DNA of 8,188 nucleotides. Source: Alcaligenaceae bacterium. Its GTDB lineage: Bacteria; Pseudomonadota; Gammaproteobacteria; Burkholderiales; Burkholderiaceae. The stretch covers positions 1 through 8,188 of the forward strand of contig CANBUF010000068.1 of NCBI GenBank assembly GCA_947372575.1, written 5' to 3'. Below are positions 1 through 6,414 of this stretch, piece after piece (positions within the stretch are counted from its first letter, which is position 1; each line of letters starts with the position of its first letter). The notes beneath the pieces were generated by a model. The model searched no databases. It saw nothing but the letters and a program-made list of their open reading frames with translations, and had not been told where the DNA came from. Made by a program: the position numbers and the translations under genes.

Positions 1-39
1 ATTCACTGCGCGACTGACATAAAGTAAACGTACCAGCAT
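1..39 (-). CDS. Start of a BLUF-domain blue-light receptor (partial, cut by left edge)
   Basis: Only the first 13 codons lie in the window: ATG at 39-37 and then MLVRLLYVSRAVN, still open at base 1. This matches the usual start of BLUF (FAD-binding blue-light sensor) proteins, whose first beta strand has a pattern like L-x-R-L-x-Y-x-S-R. The tyrosine at residue 7 would be the conserved one that hydrogen-bonds to the flavin network. The start is well supported: a purine-rich AGAGAGG ribosome site lies seven bases upstream, inside the end of folE, and the folE stop is only two bases before the ATG. Translation is therefore probably coupled to folE. Whether an output domain such as EAL follows cannot be seen; many BLUF proteins are short single-domain units. 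The call rests on 13 residues plus context, so another protein is possible. Confidence 0.62.
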   Translation of the reverse strand, partial: MLVRLLYVSRAVN

Positions 40-41
40 AA

Positions 42-746
42 TTAGACCTCTCTCGGAATGAGGGACAGGAATTCGCGACGCAAATTAGCGTCTTTCAGAA
101 AAGCACCGCGCATGACTGAATTAATCATGCGGCTATCTGGGTCTTTTACACCACGCCAGGACATACAAAAGTGGGTGGCGCTCATCACAACGGCCAGACC
201 ATCGGGCTGCGTCTTACCTTGAATCAGATCGGCCAACTGGACAACCGCTTCTTCCTGGATTTGTGGGCGGCTCATAATCCATTCTGCCAGTCGGACATAT
301 TTTGACAAGCCAATCACGTTGGTATGCTCGTTGGGCATGATGCCAATCCACACTTTGCCGATGACTGGACAAAAATGATGGCTGCATGCGCTGCGAACCG
401 TAATGGGACCGACGATCATCAATTCACTGAGATGCTCGACGTTCGGAAACTCAGTAATCTTGGGCTGGACGGCATAGCGACCACCAAAGACTTCCTTCAT
501 GTACATTTTGGCAACGCGTCGGGCGGTATCGTTGGTGTTGTGGTCTGAGACCGTATCAATCACTAGGCTCTCAAGCACACCTTTCATCTTGGACTCGACT
601 TCGTCGAGCAGTTGTTCCAACTCACCAGGTTCGATAAAGTCAGCAATATTGTCATTCGCATGAAAACGTTTGCGTGCTTCTTGCAAGCGTTTGCGGATGA
701 CTACCGAAACCGGAGTCCCTTTGTCTGGATCAGATGTGTTCATCAT
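42..746 (-). CDS. folE: GTP cyclohydrolase I (FolE), CSHH variant
   Basis: This cytoplasmic enzyme converts GTP to 7,8-dihydroneopterin triphosphate, the entry to tetrahydrofolate and other pterins. The protein has 234 residues, slightly longer than the roughly 220 of E. coli FolE. Visible family landmarks are RRVAKMYMKEVFGG near residues 76-89, the zinc and active-site segment with C121, H123 and H124, GLSKYVR at 146-152, PQIQEE at 161-166 (E165 matches the guanine-binding glutamate) and THFCM with zinc ligand C194. The glutamate of the common CEHH motif is serine here (S122). Two ATG codons stand in tandem at 746 and 743; I kept the first. Only a weak CAGGG lies upstream, about 12 bases away. 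The gene follows the DCC-family gene by 32 bases and precedes the BLUF start by two, so the three form an operon. It could be a second, specialised folE copy beside a housekeeping one. Confidence 0.95.
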   Translation of the reverse strand: MMNTSDPDKGTPVSVVIRKRLQEARKRFHANDNIADFIEPGELEQLLDEVESKMKGVLESLVIDTVSDHNTNDTARRVAKMYMKEVFGGRYAVQPKITEFPNVEHLSELMIVGPITVRSACSHHFCPVIGKVWIGIMPNEHTNVIGLSKYVRLAEWIMSRPQIQEEAVVQLADLIQGKTQPDGLAVVMSATHFCMSWRGVKDPDSRMINSVMRGAFLKDANLRREFLSLIPREV

Positions 747-778
747 TTATTTATTAAACCCTGAATAATATGGATGAC

Positions 779-1195
779 CTATTTCAGTCTGCGTTGTAAT
801 GCGGGTCGCCAGCGTAAAAAGTAAACATAACAGTGCTCAAGTAATCTAAGCGTGCGTGGTCCACTGCAGAGTTTACCGAGCCAGCGCCAATTCGGGAGTG
901 CAAGCCATAACTGTACAAATGCTGCAGCCCCACTTGTTAAATTTCCCTTTGTATTTCTGACATGAAATCTTGCCATGGCCTGCGCGCAACTGAGATCCTG
1001 AGCAACGCGGCCCTGCACATGCGTACTCACATCCTCCCAAACTATATCCGAGGCGCCGCGACAGCGCTGGTAAAACCCTATTTCGCGACGGCATAAGGGG
1101 CAGGAACCATCGTAATAGACCGTAACAGGCTGTTTTATATCAATCACGGCGATTTCGACTTTATCAAATGGATCAGAGCGGTATAGATGAGGCAA
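779..1195 (-). CDS. DCC-family (DUF393) thiol-disulfide oxidoreductase-like protein
   Basis: This is a small protein of the DCC/DUF393 family, which has a predicted thioredoxin-like fold and no settled biochemical role. The signature is clear: VYYDGSCPLC, with the CxxC pair at C32 and C35, followed by a helix with REIGFY. The C-terminal half has the family pattern around SGAAAFVQLWLALPNWRW (residues 88-105). It has no signal peptide or membrane span, so it is probably cytoplasmic. The start is uncertain. The longest frame begins with TTG at 1195 and gives 138 residues, with no clear ribosome site and a predicted promoter almost touching it. GTG at 1147 would give 122 residues and still keep the whole domain. 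An in-frame stop at 1216-1214 limits any further extension. It is the first gene of the leftward operon with folE and the BLUF gene. Confidence 0.85.
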   Translation of the reverse strand: MPHLYRSDPFDKVEIAVIDIKQPVTVYYDGSCPLCRREIGFYQRCRGASDIVWEDVSTHVQGRVAQDLSCAQAMARFHVRNTKGNLTSGAAAFVQLWLALPNWRWLGKLCSGPRTLRLLEHCYVYFLRWRPALQRRLK

Positions 1196-1196
1196 A

Positions 1197-1231
1197 AGTA
1201 TAAATACTATTGATCAAACGCATCTCAACAA
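1197..1231 (-). promoter_or_regulatory. Candidate promoter and palindrome for the DCC-folE-BLUF operon
   Basis: Reading leftward, TTGTTG (1231-1226) is followed after 16 bases by TAGTAT (1209-1204), and TATACT (1202-1197) is an alternative -10. Both -10 options fall on a 12-base palindrome, AGTAT-AA-ATACT (1197-1208), which could be an operator. The placement just before the first gene supports it, but the match is by eye only. Transcription starting here would leave almost no leader before the TTG start at 1195 and about 45 bases before the GTG at 1147. Confidence 0.38.
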
Positions 1232-1258
1232 TGTTTCTATCTTACCTTGGTCAGCCAA

Positions 1259-1291
1259 CCAGTTGACTGGATACACAACATTAATAAATTA
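1259..1291 (+). promoter_or_regulatory. Candidate promoter for the serine hydrolase, with a palindrome on the -35
   Basis: TTGACT (1263-1268) is followed after 16 bases by TAAATT (1285-1290), an acceptable sigma-70-type pair. The -35 sits inside the interrupted palindrome CCAGT-TG-ACTGG (1259-1270), a possible repressor site. The leader to the hydrolase ATG would be about 135 bases and contains two small hairpin-capable spots, GCCT-ATC-AGGC (1293-1303) and CGGG-TAATG-CCCG (about 1328-1340). No known riboswitch is recognised. The rest of the 1232-1429 spacer is AT-rich and I see nothing else in it. Confidence 0.38.
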
Positions 1292-1429
1292 CGCCTATCA
1301 GGCAACCAGAAAAAACTATTCAGAAGCCGGGTAATGCCCGTGAGGAAACTTCAATATTCCAACAAAAAAAGATTAAGATCAACCCGCATTATCAATCAAA
1401 ACAAAAAACGACAATATCAGAGACAAAAC

Positions 1430-2725
1430 ATGAAAAAAACGATGAAAGGACTCGTCGGAGCCATGACGCTCTCGACGGTCATCACGACAGGCCTGACACT
1501 ATCAGCGCAGGCTCAAACCACGACACCACCACTGCCCTTGGCCACGCCCCTGTCGCAAGGCTTCTCCGCCGAAGGCCTCAAGCGTATTGATGCGTTCTTC
1601 AAGCAGGAGATTGCAAATAATCAGATGCCGGGTGCTGTAGTGGCCGTTGCCAAAAACGGCAAGCTGGTAATCTACGAAGCCTACGGTTATCGGGACAAAG
1701 CCAGCAACACGGCAATGACCAAGGATACGATTTTTGAATTGGCCTCGATGACCAAAATCATGACGGCTGTCAGTGCACTGACCTTTTATGAAGAAGGCAT
1801 ACTCACACTTAAAAGCCCGATCTCTAAATGGTTTCCACAATTCAAAAATATGAAGGTGGGTCAACTCGGTCCTGACGGAAGTCTCACGACCATCGAGGCA
1901 AAAACTCAGATCACGGTGCAAGACTTGATGCGTCACACCAATGGACTGACCTACGGCGGTCGTGGCGAGACAGCCATCCACAAGCTCTTCCCCGAAGGCT
2001 CTGCAGCCTCGGCCATTGCCTACACTGGCCCAGAGATGATCGACAAGCTGGCTGCCACACCACTGCTGCATGAACCCGGTACGGTTTGGAATTATGGATT
2101 CGGACTGGACGTGATGGGTCTGATTCAGGAAAAAATCACCGGTAAACCTTTGAGCGAAATCATGCGTGAGCGCATCTGGAACAAACTCGGGATGGTCGAC
2201 ACAGGCTTTACCAAGACCGCACAAAATGCATCACGTTTTGCCCAGCCTCTACCCGTCGATCCGATCACTGGCAAACCTCAGACCATGCCCATTCTGACAG
2301 CCACGCTGAAATACGACTGCGGTGGTGGTTGTAGCTATGGCACGGCGGCTGACTATCTCAGATTCGGTCAGATGCTGCTCAACGGGGGCATTCTGGACGG
2401 CAAGCGCGTACTGGGCCCTGAAACCGTTGCCTTTATGACAGCAGACCATCTGGGACCCACCATCAAAAACGAACTGATCAATACCGAATCAGGACGTGCA
2501 GGATATGGCTTTGGACTGAGCGTAGCCGTGCGTAAAGAGCGTGGCCTGGCCGCCATCAATGGCAATATCGGAGACTTCACCTGGAACGGTGCTTATGGCA
2601 CAACCTTCTGGGCAGACCCCAAAGAAAAACTTGTTGTTGTAGTGATGGCAGCCACACCAGGCGAAATTCGCAAAGAGTATCGAGAAAAACTCAGCGGGCT
2701 GATCTACGGCGCGCTGGATAAATAA
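1430..2725 (+). CDS. Secreted family VIII esterase / class C beta-lactamase-like serine hydrolase
   Basis: This is a 431-residue serine hydrolase with the beta-lactamase/DD-peptidase fold. Residues 1-28 form a Sec signal peptide (KK, hydrophobic core, cleavage at AQA before Q29), so it acts in the periplasm or outside. The catalytic S-M-T-K motif is at 106-109 (nucleophile S106, base K109) in ELASMTKIM. The second motif is WNYGFGLDVMG (220-230) with Y222. The third is TWNGAYGTTFWADP around 384-397, in place of the KTG of true AmpC enzymes. The Y-x-F-x-x-D and W-x-G forms resemble EstB-type family VIII carboxylesterases more than resistance enzymes. The substrate is unknown: a short-chain ester, amide or peptide-like compound. 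The ATG at 1430 was chosen because it opens the signal peptide and has AGAGA close upstream; the longer in-frame extension back to a TTG at 1247 is basic, low-complexity and not protein-like. Confidence 0.9.
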   Translation: MKKTMKGLVGAMTLSTVITTGLTLSAQAQTTTPPLPLATPLSQGFSAEGLKRIDAFFKQEIANNQMPGAVVAVAKNGKLVIYEAYGYRDKASNTAMTKDTIFELASMTKIMTAVSALTFYEEGILTLKSPISKWFPQFKNMKVGQLGPDGSLTTIEAKTQITVQDLMRHTNGLTYGGRGETAIHKLFPEGSAASAIAYTGPEMIDKLAATPLLHEPGTVWNYGFGLDVMGLIQEKITGKPLSEIMRERIWNKLGMVDTGFTKTAQNASRFAQPLPVDPITGKPQTMPILTATLKYDCGGGCSYGTAADYLRFGQMLLNGGILDGKRVLGPETVAFMTADHLGPTIKNELINTESGRAGYGFGLSVAVRKERGLAAINGNIGDFTWNGAYGTTFWADPKEKLVVVVMAATPGEIRKEYREKLSGLIYGALDK

Positions 2726-2730
2726 CCAGC

Positions 2731-2797
2731 GATTTTTGCACCATTGCGGTGAGCTCTCCCCAAGTCGGGGAGAGTTTGTGCAAACTCTGCAAAAATC
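2731..2797 (+). terminator. Nested inverted repeats after the serine hydrolase, probable terminator
   Basis: Six bases after the hydrolase stop, a perfect 10-base inverted repeat, GATTTTTGCA (2731-2740) and TGCAAAAATC (2788-2797), encloses other structures. Inside it is a GC-rich hairpin, CTCTCCCC (2754-2761), loop AAGTC, GGGGAGAG (2767-2774), followed by TTTGTG. A second hairpin, AGAGTTTG (2771-2778) with CAAACTCT (2781-2788), shares bases 2771-2774 with the first and base 2788 with the outer stem, so the folds compete. The GC-rich hairpin with a short T run is a plausible weak intrinsic terminator for the hydrolase. TGCAAA also recurs at 2779, 2788 and 2801. Confidence 0.5.
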
Positions 2798-2864
2798 TTC
2801 TGCAAACTCCCGGCAAATACCAACAGAAACACTTGAACACTGAGTATGATGTTGCGACTTATTG

Positions 2865-2870
2865 AAGGAG
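2865..2870 (+). promoter_or_regulatory. Ribosome binding site that fixes the GGT-like start
   Basis: AAGGAG lies six bases before TTG at 2877. A start at the earlier in-frame TTG (2862) would put this strong site inside the coding sequence, so 2877 is preferred. A TATGAT at 2845-2850 could be a -10 for a separate transcript, but no good -35 accompanies it. Confidence 0.7.
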
Positions 2871-2876
2871 TCCATT

Positions 2877-4478
2877 TTGAGCCAACCCGTCTATGGTATG
2901 CGCGGAATTGCCGTCGCACCACATTCACTCGCTGCTGAGTCCGCAGTAGCCGTTCTGCGCGAAGGTGGCAATGCGCTCGAAGCAATGATTGCTTCTGCCG
3001 CCACGATCGCAGTGGTCTATCCTCACATGAATTCGATTGGCGGAGATGGCTTCTGGGTCATTAATGGACCGAATAACCGTGCAGGCGGGATTGATGCGAG
3101 CGGTCGCAGCGCCCAGGCCGCCACACGCGACTGGTATCACCAGCGTGACATCACACAAAGTATTCCATTCAGAGGTGGCGTCGCCGCACTGACTGTCGCA
3201 GGAACGATCTCAGGCTGGGGAGCTGCCCACGCGCTATCGAGCAAGCATCTCGGTGGCAAGCTACCAATGTCTCGGTTGTTAGCCGATGCCGTGTTCCTGG
3301 CAAAAAACGGCATCCCTGTCACAAACAGTCAGGCCAACTGCACACAACAGAAACTTAACGAACTCAAAGAACATATCGGCTTTGCTGATACCTTCCTCAC
3401 ACAAGGTGAAGTCCCCACTGCAGGCGGAATTTTTAAACAAACCCGACTCGCCGACACGCTCAGCGCCATTGCAAAAGATGGCTGCGAATCTTTTTATCGC
3501 GGCAAGCTTGCACGAAGCATGGCGGCAGACCTTGCAAAAGCGGGGAGCCCGTTAACGCTCGCGGACTTGCGCGCGCATCAGGCACGTCTGGTGGATCCGC
3601 TGACCACAACATTTGGACAGTCAAAACTATTTAACATGGTGCCTCCTTCACAAGGCATGATTTCATTGCTGATCCTGGGCATCATGGATCGGATCCACGG
3701 CTGGGATCATGACCCCGAAGGTGCTGCCTTTATTCACGCGCAGGTCGAAGCCACAAAACTCGCCTTCAGCATCCGCGATCAATACCTCACCGATCCCGCC
3801 CACATGAAAATAGCTCCACAGGAGCTGTTGTCGGCTGCACGCATTGATGCGCTGGCTGTCCAACTCAATACAGAACAGGCGGCTCCCTGGGGAACAAAGA
3901 CCTCACCTGGCGATACGATCTGGATGGGTGCGATTGACAAGAATGGGATCTCCGTCTCATTCATCCAGAGCATTTATCATGAGTTTGGTTCAGGTGTGGT
4001 GCTCAAAGACTCTGGCGTGAACTGGCAAAATCGCGGTTGCAGCTTTTCACTCAATCCAGAGCATATCAATACCCTCGAGCCAGGCAAAAAACCCTTTCAT
4101 ACACTCAATCCGGCAATGGCGCAGCGTGCTGACGGCGGCACCATGGTGTATGGCACGATGGGTGGTGATGGTCAACCTCAAACACAGGCTACGATTTTTA
4201 ACCGCGTCATGCGCTTTGGTGACAATCCCCAACAAGCCATTGAGCGTCCACGATGGCTTCTGGGCCGGACCTGGGGGCAATCGAGTGACTCCCTCAAACT
4301 TGAAAACCGCTTTAGTGAAGGCACCATCGCGCAATTGCGCGCGCTCGGCCATGAGGTCGAAACAATTGGCGCCTGGGACGAAGCAGTAGGCCACGCAGGC
4401 ATGCTGATCCGTCACGAGAATGGCGTACTAGAGGGTGGCTACGATCCCCGCTCAAACGGTGCGGTTGCTTCGTTCTAA
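2877..4478 (+). CDS. Gamma-glutamyltransferase-fold N-terminal nucleophile hydrolase, probably not gamma-glutamyl specific
   Basis: A 533-residue member of the GGT family, an Ntn-hydrolase made as one chain that cuts itself. The predicted split is before T347, in SPGDTIWMGAID (343-354), giving a 346-residue large and a 187-residue small subunit, the usual proportions. Fold landmarks are NSIGGDGFWVI (52-62), VAGTISGW (107-114), EFGSGVV (369-375), PGKKPFHTLNPAM (402-414), YGTMGGDGQPQTQ (425-437) and ERPRW (456-460). It has no signal peptide and should be cytoplasmic. Compared with E. coli GGT, TTH becomes TIW, and positions matching N411, Q430, D433 and S462/S463 are Y367, R386, S389 and H408/T409. 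These residues bind the glutamyl group, so another amide substrate is likely. The pattern resembles the subgroup that includes oxamate amidohydrolase HpxW, of similar length. It starts at TTG 2877 and ends at a shared terminator. Confidence 0.88.
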   Translation: MSQPVYGMRGIAVAPHSLAAESAVAVLREGGNALEAMIASAATIAVVYPHMNSIGGDGFWVINGPNNRAGGIDASGRSAQAATRDWYHQRDITQSIPFRGGVAALTVAGTISGWGAAHALSSKHLGGKLPMSRLLADAVFLAKNGIPVTNSQANCTQQKLNELKEHIGFADTFLTQGEVPTAGGIFKQTRLADTLSAIAKDGCESFYRGKLARSMAADLAKAGSPLTLADLRAHQARLVDPLTTTFGQSKLFNMVPPSQGMISLLILGIMDRIHGWDHDPEGAAFIHAQVEATKLAFSIRDQYLTDPAHMKIAPQELLSAARIDALAVQLNTEQAAPWGTKTSPGDTIWMGAIDKNGISVSFIQSIYHEFGSGVVLKDSGVNWQNRGCSFSLNPEHINTLEPGKKPFHTLNPAMAQRADGGTMVYGTMGGDGQPQTQATIFNRVMRFGDNPQQAIERPRWLLGRTWGQSSDSLKLENRFSEGTIAQLRALGHEVETIGAWDEAVGHAGMLIRHENGVLEGGYDPRSNGAVASF

Positions 4479-4486
4479 GAGAGCGA

Positions 4487-4510
4487 AAGGGTCAGCAAGC
4501 GCTGACCCTT
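4487..4510. terminator. Bidirectional intrinsic terminator between convergent genes
   Basis: A perfect 10-base stem, AAGGGTCAGC (4487-4496) and GCTGACCCTT (4501-4510), with loop AAGC, lies eight bases after the GGT-like stop. On the plus strand ATTTTTG follows a few bases later (4517-4523). On the minus strand the stem itself ends in TTTC, and its first base overlaps the TGA stop (4512-4510) of the acetyltransferase gene. It is well placed to end both transcripts. Confidence 0.85.
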
Positions 4511-4998
4511 CAAAGCCATTTTTGCATGAACAACGCCTGACCGGTTGCAGCGCTCAGTGCATACTGTTCAAACCCAAAGTGCTCATAAGCGCGCTGGGCA
4601 ATCTGATTGCCACTTAAGACTTCGAGCGTTAATTTGCAGCAGCCCAGCGTCGCGGCATAGGTCTCTAGCTCCGCCAGCAAAGCCTGTCCAATGCCCTGTC
4701 CACGATGAGCCGGATCCACGGCGATATCATGCACATTCATCAGCGGCTTTGCCTTAAAGGTCGAATAGCCTTTGAAAGCATTCAATAAACCGACAGGCTG
4801 CTCTTGCAGATAGGCGATAAAACTGATTGCACCCGAATGAGCAGCCAGATCACTGCACAGCGTTGCCTTGACATGATCCAACAACGGATCGCCCCCACCC
4901 ATTGGATCGCGGGCATACATATCCAGCAGGCCAATTAACGCTGCCTGATCGACAGGATCGGAATAATCGACTTGACGCACCACTACCTTGCTTTGCAT
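4510..4998 (-). CDS. GNAT-family N-acetyltransferase
   Basis: A 162-residue acyl-CoA-dependent acetyltransferase of the GNAT fold; the acceptor is unknown. The acetyl-CoA pyrophosphate loop is clear: DIAVDPAHRGQGIGQALL (91-108) with R99-G-Q-G-I-G104. The C-terminal motif B is NQIAQRAYEHFGFEQYAL (131-148), with the usual asparagine and tyrosine of the family. The first 60 residues are the variable acceptor half. ATG at 4998 is preferred, with CAGGG seven bases before it. The TTG at 5019 would add seven residues but lies on the predicted -10. It is a single-gene unit, convergent with the GGT-like gene and divergent from the CoA-transferase, so no pathway role can be read from context. Confidence 0.9.
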   Translation of the reverse strand: MQSKVVVRQVDYSDPVDQAALIGLLDMYARDPMGGGDPLLDHVKATLCSDLAAHSGAISFIAYLQEQPVGLLNAFKGYSTFKAKPLMNVHDIAVDPAHRGQGIGQALLAELETYAATLGCCKLTLEVLSGNQIAQRAYEHFGFEQYALSAATGQALFMQKWL

Positions 4999-5015
4999 AT
5001 AAAACCCTGTTCGTT

Positions 5016-5043
5016 GCAATATTTAAATGATGTAGCTATTCAA
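5016..5043 (-). promoter_or_regulatory. Candidate promoter for the GNAT gene
   Basis: Reading leftward, TTGAAT (5043-5038) and TATTGC (5021-5016) are separated by 16 bases. Transcription would start about 10 bases before ATG 4998. The -10 is a weak match, and the site is proposed mainly from position. Confidence 0.3.
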
Positions 5044-5047
5044 TCAT

Positions 5048-5095
5048 GCGATGCCGACATTACGCGATGCCGAAATAACGCAATACTAAAACAAT
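5048..5095. repeat. 16-base tandem repeat in a divergent promoter region
   Basis: Three consecutive 16-base units begin GCGATGCCGACATTAC (5048-5063), GCGATGCCGAAATAAC (5064-5079) and a decayed third copy, GCAATACTAAAACAAT (5080-5095). Units 1 and 2 agree at 14 of 16 positions, units 2 and 3 at 10 of 16. The array sits between the two divergent promoters, where a regulator could bind repeated sites. It could also be a neutral slippage product. Confidence 0.7.
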
Positions 5096-5124
5096 TCAAT
5101 GCTGCGCCGCACAAAAGATATCCA

Positions 5125-5155
5125 TTCAAATTCTCTCTTCGCACGATGGTATAAC
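5125..5155 (+). promoter_or_regulatory. Extended -10 promoter for the CoA-transferase/receptor operon
   Basis: TGG-TATAAC (5147-5155) is a good extended -10 element. The -35 candidate TTCAAA (5125-5130) is 19 bases away, which the extended -10 could tolerate. The leader to ATG 5185 would be about 23 bases and includes the AAGG ribosome site at 5175-5178. Confidence 0.45.
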
Positions 5156-5184
5156 AACCCTCAATCGTATATCTAAGGTTAATC

Positions 5185-6414
5185 ATGGCTGATCCCCTGC
5201 CGCTCGCTGGCATTCGCGTTGTTGAATTTACACATATGGTCATGGGCCCGACCTGCGGGATGATTCTCGCGGATCTGGGTGCAGAAGTCATCAAGGTTGA
5301 ACCCATTGCGGGGGACAACACCCGAAAACTCCTGGGTTCGGGTGCGGGTTTCTTTCCGATGTTTAACCGGAACAAAAAAAGTATCGCCGTCGACGTCAAA
5401 GATCCACGCGGTCGCGAAATCATACTGAAGCTTGTCGCAGGCGCTGATGTCTTTAGCGAGAACTTCAAAGGCGGCACCATGGACCGTCTGGGCTTTAGCT
5501 ATGCAGCCCTGTCTAAACTGAATCCTGGATTGATCTACGTATCGCACAAAGGTTTTCTGCCTGGTCCCTACGACCACCGCACAGCGCTGGACGAAGTCGT
5601 TCAAATGATGGGCGGCCTGGCTTATATGACTGGCCCACAAGGTCAACCCTTGCGCGCAGGGACGAGTGTGAACGACATCATGGGTGGCATGTTTGGAGCC
5701 ATCGGTGTGCTGGCATCGTTGCAACAACGCGCGCGCACGGGTCGTGGTGGCGAGGTCGCAAGCGCCTTATTCGAAAACAACGTATTCCTGGTTGCACAGC
5801 ACATGATGCAATATGCCGTCACAGGTGTAGCCGCAAATCCAATGCCCGAGCGCATCAGTGCCTGGGCCGTCTATGACGTCTTCAAGGTCAAGGATGATGA
5901 ACAGATTTTCTTGTCGGCGGTCAGCGACACCCAGTGGACGATTCTCTGTAAAGAGTTCGGCTTTGAAGATTTAAAAAATGATCCGAGACTCGTGACTAAT
6001 AATGATCGAGTCAAACTGCGAGACTGGCTCATTCCAGTGTTACGAGAGCGATTTAAACCATTCAGCGCAGCAGAACTGAGCGAGCGGTTTGAAAAAACGG
6101 GATTACCCTACGCCCCCATTACCCGACCACAGGATTTGTTTGATGACCCTCATCTCCTGGCAACGGGCGGCCTCACACCCGTCACCATTGCAGCTGACAA
6201 TACTGGTGCAGGACGTGAAATAGAAACGCGCGTCGCGCTCTTGCCACTTGCATTGAATGGAGAGCGTTTACCTTTGCGTAAAAATCCTCCCAGACTCGGC
6301 GCGGATACGGTTGAACTGTTGCAAAGCATTGGCTACAGCGAACACGAGATTGCTCAATTACATGACGATGGCGTGATTGGTATGCAGGCATCCACTTCTG
6401 AGTCGGCAACATGA
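5185..6414 (+). CDS. Family III (CaiB/BaiF) CoA-transferase
   Basis: A 409-residue cytoplasmic CoA-transferase of the CaiB/BaiF/formyl-CoA-transferase class. These move CoA between carboxylic acids through an aspartyl-CoA thioester. Landmarks are PLAGIRVVEFTHMVMGPTCG (6-25), LGAEVIKVEP (31-40), NRNKKSIAVDVKDPRGREI (61-79) and LRAGTSVNDIMGGMFGAIG (156-174), where D164 is the expected catalytic aspartate. The C-terminal part has LPYAPITRPQDLFDDPHL, the family's usual closing region. Length is normal. The ATG at 5185 has AAGG six bases upstream. The stop overlaps the next gene's start as ATGA, so it is translationally coupled to the Bug receptor. The acid substrate cannot be told from sequence; the coupling suggests it is the acid the receptor binds. 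Confidence 0.95.
   Translation: MADPLPLAGIRVVEFTHMVMGPTCGMILADLGAEVIKVEPIAGDNTRKLLGSGAGFFPMFNRNKKSIAVDVKDPRGREIILKLVAGADVFSENFKGGTMDRLGFSYAALSKLNPGLIYVSHKGFLPGPYDHRTALDEVVQMMGGLAYMTGPQGQPLRAGTSVNDIMGGMFGAIGVLASLQQRARTGRGGEVASALFENNVFLVAQHMMQYAVTGVAANPMPERISAWAVYDVFKVKDDEQIFLSAVSDTQWTILCKEFGFEDLKNDPRLVTNNDRVKLRDWLIPVLRERFKPFSAAELSERFEKTGLPYAPITRPQDLFDDPHLLATGGLTPVTIAADNTGAGREIETRVALLPLALNGERLPLRKNPPRLGADTVELLQSIGYSEHEIAQLHDDGVIGMQASTSESAT

Noticed and set aside
1293..1352. Riboswitch in the hydrolase leader
   Set aside because: Only 4-base stems are visible, and no known aptamer consensus is recognisable.
1247..1429. In-frame 61-residue N-terminal extension of the serine hydrolase from a TTG
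   Set aside because: It is rich in K, R, N and Q, has no ribosome site, and would bury a textbook signal peptide that starts at 1430.
1502..2224. 240-residue open frame antisense to the serine hydrolase
   Set aside because: No recognisable domain, no ribosome site, and it lies wholly opposite a well-supported gene.
1430..2725. Calling the serine hydrolase a beta-lactam resistance gene (AmpC)
   Set aside because: The Y-x-N and KTG motifs of AmpC are replaced by YGF and WNG, as in family VIII esterases.
2862..2876. Earlier TTG start of the GGT-like gene
   Set aside because: The strong AAGGAG site would then lie inside the gene; it is spaced correctly for TTG 2877.
4999..5019. TTG start adding seven residues to the GNAT protein
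   Set aside because: It lies on the predicted -10 and lacks a ribosome site; ATG 4998 is better placed.
5179..5727. 182-residue open frame antisense to the CoA-transferase
   Set aside because: Its sequence, rich in H, C and R, is typical of a shadow frame and it shows no family motif.
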